Positions 20,804 through 31,046 of a stretch of DNA of 59,726 bases are shown one piece after another. Origin of the DNA: Chaetoceros tenuissimus (taxonomy: Eukaryota > Bacillariophyta > Thalassiosirophyceae > Chaetocerotales > Chaetocerotaceae); contig BLLK01000076.1 of NCBI GenBank assembly GCA_021927905.1, forward strand, positions 1 through 59,726, given 5' to 3'. Numbering within the stretch: the stretch's first letter is position 1; every line of letters begins with the position of its first letter. The notes under the pieces were generated by a model, which did not search any database, was not told the origin of the DNA, and saw only the letters and a program-made list of their open reading frames with translations. The translations under genes and the position numbers were made by a program.

Positions 20804-22138
20804 TCAACCTTTCCAGGGTGTGTTTGGGTATGGGTCATCCCCTCCAGCTCCATTGCGATTATCATCGCCGACTTGTGCTACAGGAGGTTTGCTAAATGGA
20901 CTATCAAAGACAGCAGTCGTCCAATTATGGTCATCTTTGTAAAGGACTACAGGCCTACCATTGGTAAATTTTGGAGTATTCTGAGACGAAGTATTTTGAA
21001 ACAAAAGACATTTACCCACCCCTGTTGAGCATTTTGCATCGGTACCGAGGTCATTGGGTGCTCGTTCTGCAATGGCCATAGCCAGCAACTTCAGATTGTA
21101 CCAATTTATGAGACTTGGATGTGCCCCATACTTCTCCCATGTCATCTTTACCCGATTACCCACCGGTCCAATGTGCACCATGCGCTCTGCAACACTCAGT
21201 AATACATGGTTACATGGCCTGGAGATCAAAAATCCATTGTATATAGTCAAGCCAAATGGCTTTTTTTCAGTATCATCGTCAGTGCCCATGGCCTTTTGGG
21301 AGTTTCCCTGTGTCATGTACACACTATCAATTGAGTCTACAAAGGAGGCATTGAAAGGGGTAAGAATGACTGCATCATCGTCAAGGTAGATACCGCCGTT
21401 CTTGTATAAAAAGAGGTACCTCCATAGATCAACCTTGTGAGGGGTTCTAGGTAGGGCGTTGTAGAGAGCTTGAAATCGGAGTGGCTGCGTGCGCATGAAT
21501 GCACAAATGTCTGCATCAGAATGCCATTTATATCCAGTTCCAGGTGGTAAATTGGCTAATACGACCTCGACCTCTGCCCTGGATGGACGTCTATCGGGAG
21601 CAGAAGACTGATGAAGGACCCACGGATGTGGAGAATTCCTACTATCATGGCATTTGGGTGCCCCAACAGTGTCGTCGTACAGTAAAGCTTCCTCTATGAG
21701 TGGCCAGCTGGGAAATCCTTCACAATCCATGTGGTTCTTAATCTGCATCTTCTCCTCCGCCAAGTCATGCTCTTCCAATTCACTATCATTCAACTGCTGT
21801 TTCATATCTGCAATTGAAGCTTCTATTTTGTTTAATTGCTTAGTATTCATAGCTGCAATTGAAGATTCTGTTTTGTTCAATTGCTTAGTATTCATAGCTG
21901 CAATTGAAGATTCTATTTTGTTCAATTGCTTAGTATTCATGTCACTAAATGAAGATTCTATCTTCTCCAGGAGCTCATTAAGAGTAACTTCACGCCCTCT
22001 TACCGACTTACAAAAAAGCTCTATGTCAAGCACGTCTTTACATTCTCCATGAATTGTAATGCAGGTGAAAACAAGATACGAAATTACCAGTAATGCCGAT
22101 ACTGACAAAGTAGTAAATCGTTTCTTAATTGATACCAT
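20804..22138 (-). CDS. GT32-like glycosyltransferase with coiled-coil stem
   Basis: 444 residues, ATG at 22138. Membrane anchor at about 12-30. The stem holds about four tandem 15-residue repeats of the type MNTKQLNKIESSIAA (45-bp DNA repeats at 21795-21975), predicted coiled coil, so it may oligomerise. Catalytic region: SDADICAFMRTQPLRFQALY, then HKVDLWRYLFLYKNGGIYLDDD at about residues 231-252 (22 residues, quoted here as its two halves HKVDLWRYLFL and YKNGGIYLDDD). This is the sugar-binding DXD region of GT32/OCH1-type enzymes, which use nucleotide sugars in the Golgi. The C-terminal NWYN and CLLFQ blocks match that layout. It is divergent from the sulfotransferase at 22754 with 615 bp between them. 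The frame is intact. Confidence 0.85.
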   Translation of the reverse strand: MVSIKKRFTTLSVSALLVISYLVFTCITIHGECKDVLDIELFCKSVRGREVTLNELLEKIESSFSDMNTKQLNKIESSIAAMNTKQLNKTESSIAAMNTKQLNKIEASIADMKQQLNDSELEEHDLAEEKMQIKNHMDCEGFPSWPLIEEALLYDDTVGAPKCHDSRNSPHPWVLHQSSAPDRRPSRAEVEVVLANLPPGTGYKWHSDADICAFMRTQPLRFQALYNALPRTPHKVDLWRYLFLYKNGGIYLDDDAVILTPFNASFVDSIDSVYMTQGNSQKAMGTDDDTEKKPFGLTIYNGFLISRPCNHVLLSVAERMVHIGPVGNRVKMTWEKYGAHPSLINWYNLKLLAMAIAERAPNDLGTDAKCSTGVGKCLLFQNTSSQNTPKFTNGRPVVLYKDDHNWTTAVFDSPFSKPPVAQVGDDNRNGAGGDDPYPNTPWKG

Positions 22139-22184
22139 CTTGAAGGAGAGAATTGAGGTTGTATCATAGAAGAAGGTGACTCAA

Positions 22185-22710
22185 AATGCCCAGATCTAGA
22201 ATAAGATCGCTGAAGAAAAAAATAGTTGTAAAGTTTTCCTACTGAAAGCAGAAACGGATAACTAAGAACGAAAAGCCATCACAGAAAAATTCATCTTCCC
22301 AAAGTACATTCCCACCTCTTGGGCCAGAAAGTGTTCGGGTCTTTAGTTTTAAAAGGGAAAGGATGAAGTGTCCGGGTCTTTATAAAAAAAATTTCTCTTG
22401 GAAGAGGCTAAAGTGTTCGGGTCTTTAATTTTTTCTCTTGGAAGAGTTGAAGTGTTCGCGTCTTTAATTTTTTCTCTTGGAAACCTTTCACTTAGAACCA
22501 AGTCTTCTTATTAGATCTTTCTATACTAATGACCTGAACACACTTTTTCCCAAAAGATGGGTTTTAGTGACCCGAACACTTCAACTCTTTCTGTTCTTCC
22601 TCCCCCCCCCTTCTCCTGATTGTGATTGAATCTGGACAGATTGAGTTCTTGAGTTCTAAGAAAGGAAAAAAGAACCATTCCCCCCTTCCTCTCACAGAGT
22701 ATGCTGAGCT
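22185..22710. promoter_or_regulatory. Bidirectional spacer with modules B and A and an array of GTGTTCGGGTC words
   Basis: Between divergent genes. Near the GT32-like gene: CCCAGATCTAGAATAAGATCGC, the module B tail, read toward 22138 (quoted as CCCAGATCTAGAA and AAGATCGC). Four GTGTTCGGGTC-like words lie at about 22330, 22370, 22411 and 22450, the last three followed by TTTA and CTCTTGGAAG at roughly 40-50 bp spacing. At 22570-22700: GACCCGAACACTTCAAC, then the gene-proximal half of module A read toward 22754. Confidence 0.55.
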
Positions 22711-22753
22711 AGCTATTGCTTTTGTTTTTATTACATATAATTTGAATGAAGAC

Positions 22754-24069
22754 ATGAAATCTCTTGAACATGATGAAATTGAACTGCTAATAGTAAATAA
22801 AGAACAGAGAGAAGAAATAGAACCTCACCCATCGATTGGAAGAAGGATATTTCTTTTCTTTTTGTTCATGTGTTCATTTTGCGTGGTAATTCCGTTTACT
22901 GTTGCCAAAATTTATTCCATGGTGAGCCTAGACAAAGAAATCAGCGGAAATAGCATATACGAAAATAGGAAAAAAGAACCAGCAACAGCAGTACCTAACG
23001 AAAGCAGCAAAGAAGATGATCAAACAAAACCAAAAGACGACAAGGATTTCTTTGACAAGATCATATGGCCTCCGCTACAGCATTCATTGTGTGGCACAGG
23101 CGCCCCAAATCTAACGCTCTCCTCTACCCTCTTTGAACTAGCGCGCACCGAGGCTTTTGAAAATGATTATCCAAGAGTTCCTGTACCTTCAAATGCATCC
23201 ACAACCAAAACAAAATTTTTCTCCGGTGAATACCATATGGTGCTGATGTTTTTTCTGGCACGAATGAAAATGGAGAACGCTTTCACACGGTGTATACAAG
23301 AATATGGAAGTGTGCAAACAACCAGATCCGCTCAATCATGGAAGAGGTTTCTGAATATTTTCACATGGGAGGCATCCGTAAAATCAGATTGTCCAAAGCC
23401 CTTCAGGAAATCAAGAACAATGAATTAAACCCAAGCTTTCCAAAAGTTTGCATCTACACCGCCATTCGGGATCCTATTTCGCACTTTTTATCCGGATACA
23501 ACGAAATAGAAACCCGTCTGTTGGGAAGTTGGAACAAAACAAACTCTGGTAAAAGAGAAATAGCACCGTATCACTTTCGTGTACCCTATAATCAGACAAG
23601 CCCTGGCCTTCATCGAAAACGCTTCCGGGGCTTTGTCGAGGACCTTCTTCTGGAGACGCCAGTTTTCGGTCGTGAAGTGATGTACTTGCACATATCTGCC
23701 ATGAGCCGTGTTTTGATAGATTTGAAGAAATACAACTACACGCTGACGGGATATATTCCAGAACTGCAAAACATCACGTCGGCATGGCCAGCTTTCATGG
23801 CTTCAACCTGCCCAAACTTTTATTCGGTAGAAACAATTCCATCGCTCCACATTGGGGGTCAGCACAAATCGTCAAGTGATCTGTTTGGCCTATACGCGGC
23901 CGCAAAGCAGGTTTGGAAAGAGTCTGGGCCATTCTCCCGTGCACTCTGTCTCTTACACGCTTTTGACTACGCCTGCTTTGAGAATCTTCCAGACGGAATT
24001 CCCTTCCTATGTCAGTCTGTCTACCAAGACCACGCAAATCAAATTATCAACGTTGGAAAAAAAGACTAG
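22754..24069 (+). pseudogene. Sulfotransferase-like type II protein, one-base frameshift in a T run
   Basis: The first ATG in the N-terminal frame is 22754. Cytoplasmic tail, then anchor IFLFFLFMCSFCVVIPFTV at about residues 33-51, then a charged stem. The frame is lost near 23249 at ATGTTTTTTCTGG: adding one T joins it to the second frame, which reads SGTNENGERF and then YTRIWKCANNQIRSIM, a 5'-phosphosulfate-loop-like block. Next is AIRDPISHFLSGYNEIE, the 3'-phosphate motif of family-2 sulfotransferases, and the frame closes at 24069. It is either a real one-base deletion or a homopolymer sequencing error. About 440 residues if joined. It would transfer sulfate from PAPS to a glycan in the Golgi lumen. 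Confidence 0.72.
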
Positions 24070-25756
24070 GGAGGACTCGTGGTTTACTAAAAACTATGAC
24101 AATGATGGATCACTGATTATGGAATATTTAATTCTATGAATCATTTCTGGAGCTAAACAAGAGGTGCAAATTTCAGCCTGAAGGCGTAAAGTAAATGTAT
24201 TTGAAAATGTAAATGTTTGTGCTGCAGCGCTGTGATATCGTCATACAGAGGTTTCTAGAATGAGTACTATCTTTTTCTCAAACACCTTCTTTCCGCGTTC
24301 CGAAATTCGAGATTGACAAGTACCAAGCTTCAAGGATTACATTGTACATCTGAGTGAGATTTGAACATCTGTGTATCCAGTTTTTTGTTCCTCTATTATT
24401 CTTTTACTATACTAGCTTCAATCAACAACGGTACTTGTTGAGTAGGGTCGTTATCATCATTATTAGTTTTTGAGCGATTAAGGTGAAGGGTAAACAAGAA
24501 AATCATCAATGGAGCAGAGATAGAGTATGTAAATTTCTCGATCTCTCTGATTACTATTTCGGAGTTTAATTTGAGAGAACAAGGCTCCGCCAGTGTATTT
24601 GCTATGAGTCGATCTTATTGAAAAATTGAAATTGCATTTACTTCAAATGCAGATGAGTGTGCAGTGTTAGAAAGTACAGACATATGAGTTAAAATTGTTG
24701 ATCGAAAAAAGTAGAAAATGCGGTTTCCCATTCGACACAATAAGCGCTCTCGTATACTGATAAACTGATTGATTCGAATTGCATTTTTGCTTTGTAAAAT
24801 TATAAATGTGTCTATTTTTTATTAGATTGAATTTGTTTAATCAATACAGCAATAAAAACGGTGAAATTGTGATGAAACTGCATCTACTGGAACGTTTTGA
24901 TTCAAACATGTTGTATACAATACAGTATGAGCAAGTCTCTACAAGTAGTACTTTTACTATAACTACTTAGAAATGAATATAATAAGAGAGAGCACAGGGA
25001 GCAATTATTAAAAGACAAAACAAGCAAGTCAAGCACCGGTCACACATATAGCTAGTTACATTGCTTCCTCCTCGCTCCTGTATAGTTGGAAAACTTGGAT
25101 CTGAGTATGATTGATTGGTTTATGAAATGAGATTGTTCTATGAAAGATGGACTTTTTCCTACAGAACCATAGAAGGACGCATCATGTAAACAAGCGAAAA
25201 GGAATAAGTCAATTTATTGTAGGTATGGTATGGTTGTTCACACAACTAGGAATCTAGCTGTTGCAGAAAAGATTAAATCTCTCTTTTTGCCAAGCATCAT
25301 CACAATGGAGCAAATGCTTCTGACTTGAATAAATTGTTCTAAGTCTTTTTCATAAAAAAGTGATGTGCCATCGTACTAGGCATGAAGATAGCAGGGAAAT
25401 TCCAAGTGCTCGTCGATTACACTGATTATCACTGTGGTGTTTAATTTGAGAGAAGGCGCCACCGGTGTATGCACGTTGATCTTATTGAAGAAATATGAAG
25501 GTTTCTGCAGTGATAGAAATAGAAGGATCGCATTGTGAATTACAGAAGCATGAATACGTCTCAAATGCAGATTCCAATCGATGCAATATGCATACTTGTA
25601 TGCTGATATATTCATTGGTTCTATGGGTCTTTTACTTTGTAAAATAATATATGAGTCTATTCATTAATAGATTGAATTATTTCATCAATCGAAATTTTCC
25701 ATTTTTGAGATTTTTCCATAAACCCGTCGAAGCATGGATTCCCGAAGCCCTTAAGG
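24070..25756. other. Intergenic, with a diverged direct repeat
   Basis: No gene seen. GTTTAATTTGAGAGAA, followed by GATCTTATTGAA, then CTTTGTAAAAT and TCTATT...TAGATTGAAT, occur at about 24565-24845 and again at about 25438-25680, about 0.86 kb apart, as a worn direct repeat. The first bases after 24190 echo the 3' flank of the DUF616 gene (GTAAATGTATTTGAAA). Confidence 0.45.
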
Positions 25757-25985
25757 CCTTTTCGGGTCATCATGAAAAGTTCTTGATAGTTCCCCCAGTC
25801 CATCCATTCAGCGATCCTGTTCTAGTCTAAAGGGCATGTTCGGGTCATCATGAAAAAATCTCCCTCTTCTAAGAAAGGCGGGTGAAACGGGGACAATTCT
25901 CCATTTTTCAAAAAGGTGACAATTCCCCCAGTCCATCCAAATTCGGCGATCCTGTTCTAGAGTAAAGGGGACTGTTTGCGTTCTG
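25757..25985 (+). promoter_or_regulatory. Repeated upstream module B (two partial copies)
   Basis: Begins TTCGGGTCATCATGAAAAG; a second start, GTTCGGGTCATCATGAAAA, is at about 25832. It includes AGGCGGGTGAAACGGGGACA and AATTCGGCGATCCTGTTCTAG. It matches the modules at 47870-48060 and 52905-53120 in the same orientation relative to its gene, and ends about 230 bp before the ATG at 26213. Confidence 0.55.
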
Positions 25986-26212
25986 GTCATCATACAAAAA
26001 TCTACCTAAGGGAAGGGAAGGATTGAGATTCTAAAGAATCAGTGGAGAGAAAGATATTTGAATAGGAAAGAAAAACGCTTCTCTAAGAAACTTTCTCGGA
26101 TTCTAATCCTCCATTAAAAAAATCACCAGACATTTCATCTCTTTTTGCATCAAACAGAAAGCGGATCAACTATCCAGAATATTAAAGTCGGGCAAAATAG
26201 TTACAAACAATC

Positions 26213-27195
26213 ATGAACCATATTGAGCGCTTGATTGAGCATCGAGCAAAATTCATGATGCCCTTTGTGTTTGCAATTTCAATTTTTGTTACAGTTACTT
26301 GGATCATTAAAGTTGAAGATGGAGAAGTTCTGGATTCAAAAACAGCAAAGTGCACTATTTTTTCTCCAATACACCAGCAATCTAACCTCCCTAACCTCTC
26401 CTCTAAGATGAATAAGATGGTATTTCTCACGTTGGAAAATCTGGTGGAAGTTATGTGGTTAATCTGATGGAAGCACTTCAGAAGCGAAATGATTTTGAAC
26501 TGGTCCAAGGTGCCTCTCTCAATGGCACTGGTTTTATGCCTAAAAAAGAGAGATTATTTGCTGATATTAAGTCTTTGGATAATAATACAATCTACGAGAA
26601 TCATGCTAACTATATCCAAGGACTTGAAGATTTGGAATGGATAAGCGTGGTACGAGATCCACTTGCTTTGATGAATAGTCATTTCTACTACGCAGTGGAC
26701 ACACGCACAAGAGGTAAAAAGGCGTATAAAGTGCTTGAAGAAAGGAAAAAGGATAAGGTTTGTGGTTGCTTCAACCTTGAGTTTGACGAGTGCATCGACA
26801 CAAAGTTTAAACACAATTGTACCATCAATCTTCCATCACAAATGTCGTACTTTTGTGAGCCACGGGATCCAGATTGCACCCTTGATTCTGCATTGCGCAA
26901 TGTGGAGAATTACCTATTGATTGGAATCACGGAAGAGATGGCAATAGCAATGAAGATGCTTGAAATTTTAAGCCCATGGGCGTTTAGTGGTCAGGGTGAT
27001 GTAAAAGGGAGCGTTTCAAAACGTGGGACGCAGGTCTTTAACCCTGTCACAAATACATCATTGAATGGTGCTATCTCTACAAGAACACGGACTCAAATCA
27101 AGGAACGGGCGCACACGTATAATGATGAGATCCAGTTCTACAACGCAATGAAAAGAATGTTTTGGAAGAAGGCAGTGGAACTAGGTGCAATTTAA
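26213..27195 (+). pseudogene. Sulfotransferase family 2-like, one-base frameshift before the PAPS loop
   Basis: ATG at 26213; anchor MMPFVFAISIFVTVTWII at about residues 14-31. The first frame ends at 26467. A one-base shift near 26428 opens the frame HVGKSGGSYVVNLMEALQ, whose HVGKSGGSY is the 5'-phosphosulfate loop, and which runs to 27195. SVVRDPLALMNSHFYY is the 3'-phosphate motif. Several Cys (VCGCFNLEFDEC) suggest luminal disulfides. Layout and length (about 327 residues) recall heparan-sulfate 2-O- and related glycan sulfotransferases. The catalytic part is well preserved, so the break is recent, or is a base-calling error. Confidence 0.75.
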
Positions 27196-27554
27196 CAGAA
27201 ACCCGCCCTAGTATCACAAAGTATGTTGCATCTCCCTTCTCAGTCGTGCCCTTTTCTAAAACCTACTGAGTAAAGTTACTTTCCATTTCGAGTGTAAAGC
27301 ATTGGCAAGCCGTCTCATCTGAAAGGATAACATGGCAAACATCATCAAGAGCAGCAGCAATTCCATAACATTTCTAAAACGATTCATCATGTCAAGTTTT
27401 TATTTTATCTTCCCAATAAAATATGATTCCATTCAAATAATCAATTCAGTTTTCTTTTCGTTATTCCCGGACCATGCCGCTGGATATCATACCGGCAGGT
27501 ACATACCGTGAAGAAGAAGTTGGATCAAATTGTCCAGATCTAGAAAGAAGAAAT
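27196..27554. other. Intergenic, no gene seen
   Basis: 3' flank of the sulfotransferase and the approach to the right duplication arm. CCAGATCTAGAAAGAAG near 27534 is an extra copy of the module B tail word. No ORF supported. Confidence 0.5.
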
Positions 27555-27900
27555 TGAATCAAAATGTCCAGATCTAGAGTAGGATCGCCGAATATTTTGT
27601 TGAAAAGGATGGTGAACTGTGGAAGTTCCAAAAATGGAAGGGTTTAGAAATTTCCTACGACTGATCAGTTGAGATAAGTCTTATTAGATCTTTTTAGTCT
27701 AATGACCCGAACACTTCAAAAGGATGGTAGGATGGTAAAATTGGAAGTTCGAAAAACCAAAAATAGAAGGGTCTAGAAATTTCCTACGACTGATCAGTTG
27801 TTAAAACACTTCAACCTATTCTTCGTGAGACCATTTTAGTCTAATAACAGGGGAAAAAATTAAAGACCGGAAGACTTCAACCTCTTCAAAGACAGAGGGG
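27555..27900 (-). promoter_or_regulatory. Module B, right-arm copy, now without its gene
   Basis: Mirror of 9480-9745. On the minus strand it reads GTGTTCGGGTCATTAGAC through ATTCGGCGATCC and on into TAGATCTGGACATTTTG, which is the fuller consensus tail seen at 47920 and 52980. In the left arm it serves the fusion gene at 9951; here no minus-strand gene follows, since the duplication ended at 27582. Confidence 0.55.
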
Positions 27901-28133
27901 GAAAATTAGGGGGGGAATTAAAGGCAGGAATCCGAAATTATACACAATTGGATCCGAATCATACACAACTTGACACCTGTCAAATGACCCAAAATGACTC
28001 CAGTACAAAACATACCAACTTCTACATACCAACAAATTCGCATTAAAACCAACCAATAAGCTGATCACGGGAGAGTCCAAGGGTTCGCCGCCGCGCAGCG
28101 TACGTGTGCATCCTTTCTTTAGGGCGCCGCAGG

Positions 28134-28235
28134 CACCACAAAGTGTTAGAGGTTCACAAAGTGTTAGAGGGCGGTAAAAGGAGCGCAGCGACTCGCCCTC
28201 TACCACTTTGTGACCACCTCTACCACTTTGTGGCG
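28134..28235. other. Long imperfect hairpin within the insertion
   Basis: The left arm holds CACAAAGTGTTAGAGG twice and then GCG; the right arm holds CGCCCTCTACCACTTTGTG and ACCTCTACCACTTTGTG. About 38 bases per arm can pair around a loop of about 20 bases. Short direct repeats GCGCCGCAGGCAC flank the hairpin at 28123 and 28238. Confidence 0.75.
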
Positions 28236-28292
28236 GTGCGCCGCAGGCACTTAGAGATTATATTTTGCAGTAGCACTCTATTCTACACTAAT

Positions 28293-28361
28293 AGCCGAAT
28301 AGCTTAGTCGGTAGAGCGCACGACTCTGAAATCGTGTGGTTGTGGGTTCGATCCCCACAAG
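28293..28361 (+). tRNA. tRNA-like sequence without acceptor stem (pseudo-tRNA or SINE part)
   Basis: A box TAGCTTAGTCGG (28300-28311) and B box GGTTCGATCC (28345-28354) match Pol III promoter consensus. D arm GCTTAGTCGGTAGAGC, anticodon stem CACGA/TCGTG around CTCTGAAA, and T arm GTGGG/CCCAC are present. The anticodon loop has eight bases instead of seven (CTG, Gln, if read as usual), and the ends AGCCGAA and AAGAAAA cannot pair, so it is not a working tRNA gene. Confidence 0.7.
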
Positions 28362-28494
28362 AAAAAGAAAAGAAGGGGAAGAAATAATCCGAATTGTACA
28401 AAGTTGTATAGATTGGGTAGTATGCGAATTAAAGGCAGGGGGGAAATTAAAGACAGCGGAAAAAAATTAAAGACAGGGGAAAAAAATTAAAGAC

Positions 28495-29105
28495 CGGAAA
28501 ACTTCAACCTGAGAGAGTTTTTTACAGACCCGAACATTTCCTTTTCCCTCTCAGAGAGACTTCTTCAGCTCTTTTTCTCTCCACGACTGCTTAGAATCCC
28601 AATCCTTCCTTCCTTCCTTCCTCTCCCCTTCTCCTGATCGGATATCCGGCATGAGGTTTTTCGCGGTTTTTTGGCCTCTCAGGTTGCATAATGCAACCTG
28701 GACCCCTACGAGCGTTTCTACGAGAAAACCATACTGAGAGACACATTTCAAAGAAAAAATCATAGTACAAAACACTAACAAAAATGATGCTATAGTATAC
28801 TTGTTGTAAAAGAGGATTTTACATGTGTTTTGCTCCACACTAACATTGCATCAACTCTACCACACATGTTTGCAGTATTCTGCGTCCTCAGTTCACACAC
28901 ATATGTTGGATAGTCACATCTTACATATGGCCAAAAAGGGGGAAATTCAACGATTTATGCTTACTTTGGCAGCAAACATAGTGATACATATGTACTTCTC
29001 AGACTTGAAACACTCAACCTATGTCTTACAAAATTGAGTTCTTGAGTTCTAAGAAAGGAAAGAAGAGCCATTCCCCCCTTCCTCTCCCCTCACATTAAAC
29101 CGAAA
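28495..29105 (+). promoter_or_regulatory. Repeated upstream module A (copy 4), split by a 386-bp insertion
   Basis: The halves at 28495-28645 and 29032-29105 together equal the left-arm copy at 9122-9341. It lies upstream of PAPS transporter copy 2 (ATG 29198), same orientation. The insertion separates the GACCCGAACA half from the gene-proximal half. Confidence 0.65.
28646..29031 (+). mobile_element. 386-bp insertion or replacement in module A
   Basis: Absent from the left arm, where GATCGGATATGGAGAGATTGAG is continuous (written here as GATCGGATAT then GGAGAGATTGAG). Near its left end it has a perfect short palindrome arm pair, GGTTGCA...TGCAACC. Part of the target (GGAGAG) is missing, so this is either an indel-type replacement or an unusual insertion. 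No ORF and no clear target duplication. Confidence 0.55.
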
Positions 29106-29197
29106 GTCAAGACGAAGACGATGTTCTTCGAATCACACCAAGTAAATTACACCGTAGAAGTAGAACACCATCTGGAAAAAATAATTCAGCGAGGGAT

Positions 29198-30767
29198 ATG
29201 TTCAACAAGGAAGAAGATAGTACAAAGCGTAGAAGAAGAAGTCAAAGGCTAGATTCCAAGCAAGAATTGACAGATTTGGTTTTGTTTGGAATGGACCTTT
29301 CTCATCTTTCGCCCAATTTCCATTTTTACGTTTGTGCATGTGGGGTTTTCTCATTTACTCTTGTCTATGGATACCTTCAAGAATTAATTGCCGTTCATAT
29401 TACTGGAAGAAAGTATACAATGTTTTTCAGTACTTGTCAATTTCTAGGATATGCATTCTGGAGTTTTATTTTGACAATGTTGGACAGATTAAGATGCTAT
29501 ATGAAACAAAAAAGAGCACAAGAAGAGGCTTCACCTTCTGATTCTTCTCCATCATTAGTGCTTGTGAGTACTGCTTCCATGTCTCCTGTCTCCATTGGGA
29601 ATAGAGATGAAGGTCCAGTGTCGACAAGTGGAAGTTCGACGACAGAGTCCATAACTGATGATGAGTCGATAGTCTTTGAACCTACAAACAACAACACAGA
29701 TTCCACTATAGTAGAAAAACCATCTGTAGAGAACAGCAATCATCGTTGGACTTTAATCAAATTGTACCTGACTTTATCATTGATTAGAGCTACTGATGTT
29801 GGTATGACGAACGCTGCCATGCGATACTTAAATTATCCCATGAAAACCCTCATCAAGAGTTCTAGAGTGATGTTTACCATGATTGGTGGAATTGTGATTG
29901 GAAAAAGAACATATTCAAAACAAGACTATTGGATGGTTGGACTATTGGTGACAGGTCTATCGCTCTTTATTAATGCAGATATGCATTCCAAAACAACTGT
30001 CTTTCACCCACTAGGACTTGCAATGTTGGTAAGTTTCAATTCATATTATCCTTCTTGATTTTGGAGGAATTATTTCATAATCTCACAAAATATTCAATGT
30101 TTGCCAATATATCCAGACTGTATCGTTGATATGTGATGGTGCTGTTGCGAATTATTCTGAATTAATCATGGTAAATCATCGTACTACACAAGATGAATTT
30201 CAACTTGTCATCTACTCGATATCGTTTGTAGCAATGCTTGTTGCGACCATAATAAGCGGAGAGTTTATACCGGGATTCCAGCACTTTTTCCTTCGACATG
30301 GAACGATACCTCAAATTCAAAACCTCGCTGATGGATCCGAGGAAGACAGTGTAATATTTTGGACTATAAGTCGCAAAATTGTGGTTCTTATACTGTTTAC
30401 TTTGACTGGTCTATGTGGATCATCTTGCGCAGGAGCAATCACAAAACGATTTGGTGCCTTGTCCATGAGCATCACCTCTACTACAAGGAAAGCATTTACC
30501 TTATTCATCAGTTTCATTGCATTCAAGAACAATAGATGTACACCTATGCATTTGGTAGGAATGATGATATTTATCATTGCCCTTTTCCTAAAAAGTGTCA
30601 ACGTTGATACATTGTTATTCTACATACAACGATATGGTCCTTTTCGTTACACCAAACTCTCAAACTCTGACAATCGTGATCTCCAAGACTTGGTAGACGA
30701 TTGCTTCACTGACTCCTATTCTTTCGATCTTGAAGATGGAAGAAAATCGAAGTTACGTGAAATTTAG
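29198..30767 (+). CDS. PAPS transporter, SLC35B2/B3-like (copy 2), two exons
   Basis: Exon 1 29198-30028, intron 30029-30116 (GTAAGTTTC...ATCCAG), exon 2 30117-30767; 493 residues. It differs from copy 1 by a single Ile-to-Thr change in the Ser/Thr/Asn-rich insert (TDSTIVEKP). All family-like blocks are kept: VYGYLQELI, RYLNYPMKTLIKSS, TRKAFTLFISF. Its upstream module A is split by an insertion, so expression may differ from copy 1 although the proteins are almost the same. A second dose of transporter would raise PAPS supply to the Golgi, if expressed. Confidence 0.85.
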
Positions 30768-31046
30768 TATGTTGAATAATATATAATCTAAATATCTAGC
30801 TATTTCCTAATCAAATCCAAAGTCTCTAGTGAAGCAAAAGCACTCCTCTATTGAATAGAGTTATTCGTTTTAAGTAGAAGCAAAAGTATATTATTAATTT
30901 ATAATGATACTCATGCTTTATTCTTTCTAACATGTAAATCTATAAAACGTTTGATTGCAGTCTTCTCAATTCTATTTTCTTACAATCAATCAAACCCAAT
31001 TTGAAAACTTTCCCTATGGTCCCCGAAACTGTAGCTTCGAAAAATA

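Larger units (their letters stand above)
27929..28426 (+). mobile_element. 498-bp insertion with 13-bp target site duplication
   Basis: Flanked on both sides by AATTAAAGGCAGG (27916-27928 and 28427-28439). The left arm of the duplication has the same site once, uninterrupted, at 9397-9409 (reverse complement), so insertion happened after the duplication. The insert contains a strong hairpin (28134-28235) and a tRNA-like segment (28293-28361). A long target duplication and a Pol III-type promoter point to a SINE or another LINE-mobilised sequence; the tRNA-like part sits in the second half rather than at the head. Confidence 0.8.

Noticed and set aside
23240-23260. Programmed -1 frameshift site in the sulfotransferase
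   Set aside because: GTTTTTTC is not a canonical heptamer and I saw no clear downstream structure; a one-base deletion or read error is simpler.
9600-27900. A giant transposon bounded by the inverted arms (5820-9740 and 27582-32424)
   Set aside because: Arms contain ordinary genes, no transposase or captain gene is seen between them, and no target duplication was found outside; an inverted segmental duplication explains the data.
28293-28361. Functional tRNA-Gln (CTG)
   Set aside because: Anticodon loop has eight bases and no acceptor stem can form; kept only as a tRNA-like segment.
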